A stretch of DNA of 64,000 bases, from the NCBI RefSeq assembly GCF_003350545.1, contig NZ_QQBA01000010.1:6742-70741 (forward strand). The letters run 5' to 3'. Under the pieces are notes generated by a model, which worked only from the letters and a program-made list of their open reading frames with translations, was not told where the DNA came from and made no database searches. The position numbers and the translations under genes were made by a program. Below are positions 62,171-64,000 of the stretch, in pieces (position 1 is the stretch's first letter; each line of letters begins with the position of its first letter). The stretch comes from Flavobacterium glaciei. Lineage in GTDB: Bacteria > Bacteroidota > Bacteroidia > Flavobacteriales > Flavobacteriaceae.

Positions 62171-62754
62171 ATTTTTAATCATTTACAATAAATACTTAAT
62201 TGTGGTATCCTATTGTTAGAGGTTATAGATTGTGCATGTTTATAGTGCTGTCATTTTATAAACTCAAATTGTGAAGTAGTATTGATTTCAAGTTTTTGTA
62301 TTTTGGCCAATTCCTGCTTTAAATTACAAAGCTTCGTACCTTATGTAGCAACACTACTCCCGTAAAGGAGCTTCCGCAGGTGACTCTTTACCGAAAAGTG
62401 CCTCAAATCTTTCCTAACTGCGTGTTTTTTGATGCGAACAAAGTTCACTGAACATCACTATAAAAAATAAAAATTAAATGAAGTGTTCAGCTGAAGGAAA
62501 TTGAAGTGGAGCATTAGATTTTTTTCTTCAGGGAAGATTTGAGAGAGGTTCAGTTATTATTTAATTTATGTAAAAATCATAGAATAAAATAATTATGTCC
62601 ATATTAAGAACCAAATACTCTTTTTAAACGTATGTGAGTTGACATAAAATATTTAGTTTGATATTTTAAGTAAAAAACTTTGAGCATTAACAAGCATTAA
62701 TGATTTGTGATGTTATTTATTATTATCAATTAAAAAACAGAAATTATTTAGTTT
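62171..62754. other. 584-bp non-coding spacer before the histidine kinase
   Basis: No gene longer than about ten codons with a plausible start is seen. It contains a hairpin element AAAGGAGCTTCC...GGTGACTCTTT at 62362-62391 resembling that at 52931, and AT-rich flanks. An ATG at 62595 opens only 10 codons. The kinase promoter must lie in the last 150 bp but no consensus was found. Confidence 0.55.
62362..62391. repeat. Dispersed hairpin element, copy 2 (AAAGGAGCTTCC)
   Basis: The segment AAAGGAGCTTCC followed by GGTGACTCTTT is about three-quarters identical over 29 bp to 52932-52960, including the 12-bp left half. The arms can pair weakly. Confidence 0.6.
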
Positions 62755-63807
62755 ATGAAGTTGTATGAAAAATTATCCCATGTTGGTTTTCTTAAAAATA
62801 GTTATGCATTTAAATTTTTGTTTGTCGCATTCATAGGAATTCATATTCCGTTGATTGGGTTGTTGTTTTTTGTACTTTATGGCAGTAAAGCTATTTCAGC
62901 TGATACGATTTTAATTGTTGCCCTTATTTTAACTCTTGTGGCTACTGGTGCTACGTTGTTATTTTTAAAGCGCCTAATTAAGCCAATTGAAGTTGCCTCT
63001 AAAGCCTTGCACATGTATAGAAAAAATAGAATTGTTCCGTCATTACCATATAGTTTCTCCGATGAAGTGGGTTTGTTGATGCGTAATATTCAGGATTCAA
63101 TTACGGAAAATGAAAATTTTATTACTGAAAAACAAGATTTAGTGTATTTACTTTCCCATGATTTAAGAAACTTTGTAGGTAACTCTAAATTGGGTGCATC
63201 ACTTATTTTAGAGGAAGAACCTTCAGAAGCCATAACGGAATTGGCCCAGCTAATACTTGAGTCAACAGAACAACAATACATTTATATTGAAAATTTCATA
63301 AAGCTTCTGAAAGAGCAGGATCAAATTATAGAGAAAAAATCAAAAAATGAAACGATTCAGTTATTTGCTGTTTTTGCTGTTGTTTCAAAGCAATTGAATC
63401 AATTACTAAGTCATAAGAACATTAAATTAGATTTGTCGATTGAAGTTGAAAAGGCAATTCTAGATATTGATAAAATTTTATTGACAAGAGTATTAGTGAA
63501 TTTGATTAATAATGCAATAAAATTCTCATTTCCGGATAATGAGATAAAAGTTCGTGTTTATGTTCAAGATGATAGGCTAATTTTTAAAATATCTGACAAA
63601 GGATTAGGTTTTGATCAAATGCAAAGCCAAGAACTATTCAGAAAATTCTCAAAAATGAGTAAGTTAGGAACAGCAAATGAGCCGTCAACAGGAATTGGGT
63701 TGTATCTGTGCAAAAAAATAATAGAAAAACACGATGGGCAAATTTTAGCAGAAAGTGAAGGAATTAATAAAGGCGCCACTTTTTCCATTATTTTTAAGAA
63801 ATCTTAA
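62755..63807 (+). CDS. Membrane sensor histidine kinase (orphan)
   Basis: The 350-residue protein has two transmembrane helices (about 22-43 and 50-68), a HAMP-like linker (about 70-122, with LIKPIEVASKALHMYRKN), a phosphoacceptor helix with H-box DLVYLLSHDLRNFVG, and the catalytic domain: N-box LLTRVLVNLINNAIKFS, G1 ISDKGLGFD, and G2 STGIGLYLCKKIIEKHDG. The periplasmic loop between the helices is very short, so it senses the membrane or an intracellular cue. No response regulator lies adjacent within the window. It has a long AT-rich leader. Confidence 0.9.
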   Translation: MKLYEKLSHVGFLKNSYAFKFLFVAFIGIHIPLIGLLFFVLYGSKAISADTILIVALILTLVATGATLLFLKRLIKPIEVASKALHMYRKNRIVPSLPYSFSDEVGLLMRNIQDSITENENFITEKQDLVYLLSHDLRNFVGNSKLGASLILEEEPSEAITELAQLILESTEQQYIYIENFIKLLKEQDQIIEKKSKNETIQLFAVFAVVSKQLNQLLSHKNIKLDLSIEVEKAILDIDKILLTRVLVNLINNAIKFSFPDNEIKVRVYVQDDRLIFKISDKGLGFDQMQSQELFRKFSKMSKLGTANEPSTGIGLYLCKKIIEKHDGQILAESEGINKGATFSIIFKKS

Positions 63808-63873
63808 AAATGCAAGAACTTTAAATTTTCGTTAAAAAAACCTACTTCAGAAATTGTTTTTTTACAAATGAAC

Positions 63874-63881
63874 TAAATTTG
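63874..63881 (+). promoter_or_regulatory. -7 promoter box of the OsmC-family gene
   Basis: TAAATTTG lies 21 bp upstream of the ATG at 63903, a match to TAnnTTTG. The -33 region is not convincing (TTGT near 63854). Confidence 0.6.
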
Positions 63882-63902
63882 AGAAAAGATAAATCTATAA
63901 TT

Positions 63903-64000
63903 ATGAAAAGAAATGCAACCGCAGTCTGGAATGGCTCACTTAAAGAAGGAGCTGGAAAACTTACTACACAAACTACCACATTAAAAGATACACAATATTC
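63903..64000 (+). CDS. OsmC-family peroxiredoxin (3' end outside window)
   Basis: Only the first 32 residues are present. They start MKRNATAVWNGSLKEGAGKL and continue TTQTTTLKDTQY, the N-terminal pattern of OsmC/Ohr-type organic hydroperoxide reductases. The catalytic Cys pair lies outside the window. This type reduces lipid and organic peroxides in the cytoplasm. The stop and family subgroup cannot be seen. Confidence 0.75.
   Translation, partial: MKRNATAVWNGSLKEGAGKLTTQTTTLKDTQY

Noticed and set aside
62085..62754. tRNA or structural RNA in the long spacer before the kinase
   Set aside because: No cloverleaf-like pairing, anticodon arm or conserved T-loop was found on either strand.

Overview
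The window is AT-rich chromosomal DNA from a member of the Bacteroidota, most likely a Flavobacterium-like Flavobacteriia. The supporting signs are SusC/SusD pairs, a type IX secretion (T9SS) C-terminal sorting domain, many small lipoproteins and DUF proteins typical of Flavobacteriaceae, absence of Shine-Dalgarno sites, and several promoters of the Bacteroidota form TTTG-N19-22-TAnnTTTG. No rRNA, tRNA, CRISPR array, transposase or prophage was seen. The gene cut by the left edge continues upstream and an OsmC-type gene is cut by the right edge.

Region 1 (1-19033, all + strand) is a polysaccharide utilization locus (PUL). It holds the 3' part of a giant modular T9SS-secreted protein, a small FN3 lipoprotein, a membrane-spanning triple-Tyr/HTH sensor-regulator, SusC, SusD, a PKD-containing SusE/F-like surface glycan-binding lipoprotein, a GH16 lipoprotein, a GH3 beta-glucosidase lipoprotein and a second secreted GH16. 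GH16 endo-acting plus GH3 exo-acting enzymes point to a laminarin-like beta-1,3-glucan. Surface proteins would bind and cut it, SusCD import oligomers, and GH3 release glucose.

Region 2 (19034-31976) is mostly housekeeping: a sigma-70 family factor with a small companion ORF, an endonuclease III lacking the usual Fe-S cysteines, Bcp peroxiredoxin, a large conserved unknown, an MBL hydrolase, an esterase, a dihydroorotase-like protein that has lost its metal ligands, a BatA/VWA membrane protein, an exported lactonase-fold protein and a DEAD-box-type helicase.

Region 3 (31977-43751) holds a DUF2400 protein, a LolD-like ATPase, exported MsrA, small membrane proteins and lipoproteins, a DUF937 protein, serA-serC-acyl-CoA reductase, a divergent dicluster ferredoxin, and a TonB-dependent receptor. 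An 82-bp perfect palindrome joins the 3' ends of the ferredoxin gene and its convergent neighbour.

Region 4 (43752-64000) holds ychF, an FMN reductase, and a topoisomerase IV operon (parE-parC) with a DUF1016/PD-(D/E)XK nuclease gene lodged tightly between the subunits. It continues with TerC, a pentapeptide-repeat protein, murQ, a ZIP transporter, RNA and other methyltransferases, a four-helix-bundle (IVS-type) gene bracketed by inverted repeats, DUF6048/DUF6452 envelope proteins, rlmD, an orphan histidine kinase and the start of an OsmC-family gene. Several intergenic spacers carry short-word inverted repeats that look like dispersed repeat families.

The best candidates for something under-described are the IR-flanked four-helix-bundle unit, the nuclease gene inside the topoisomerase IV operon, the ligand-less dihydroorotase homologue, the recently duplicated modules in the T9SS protein, and the long palindrome.
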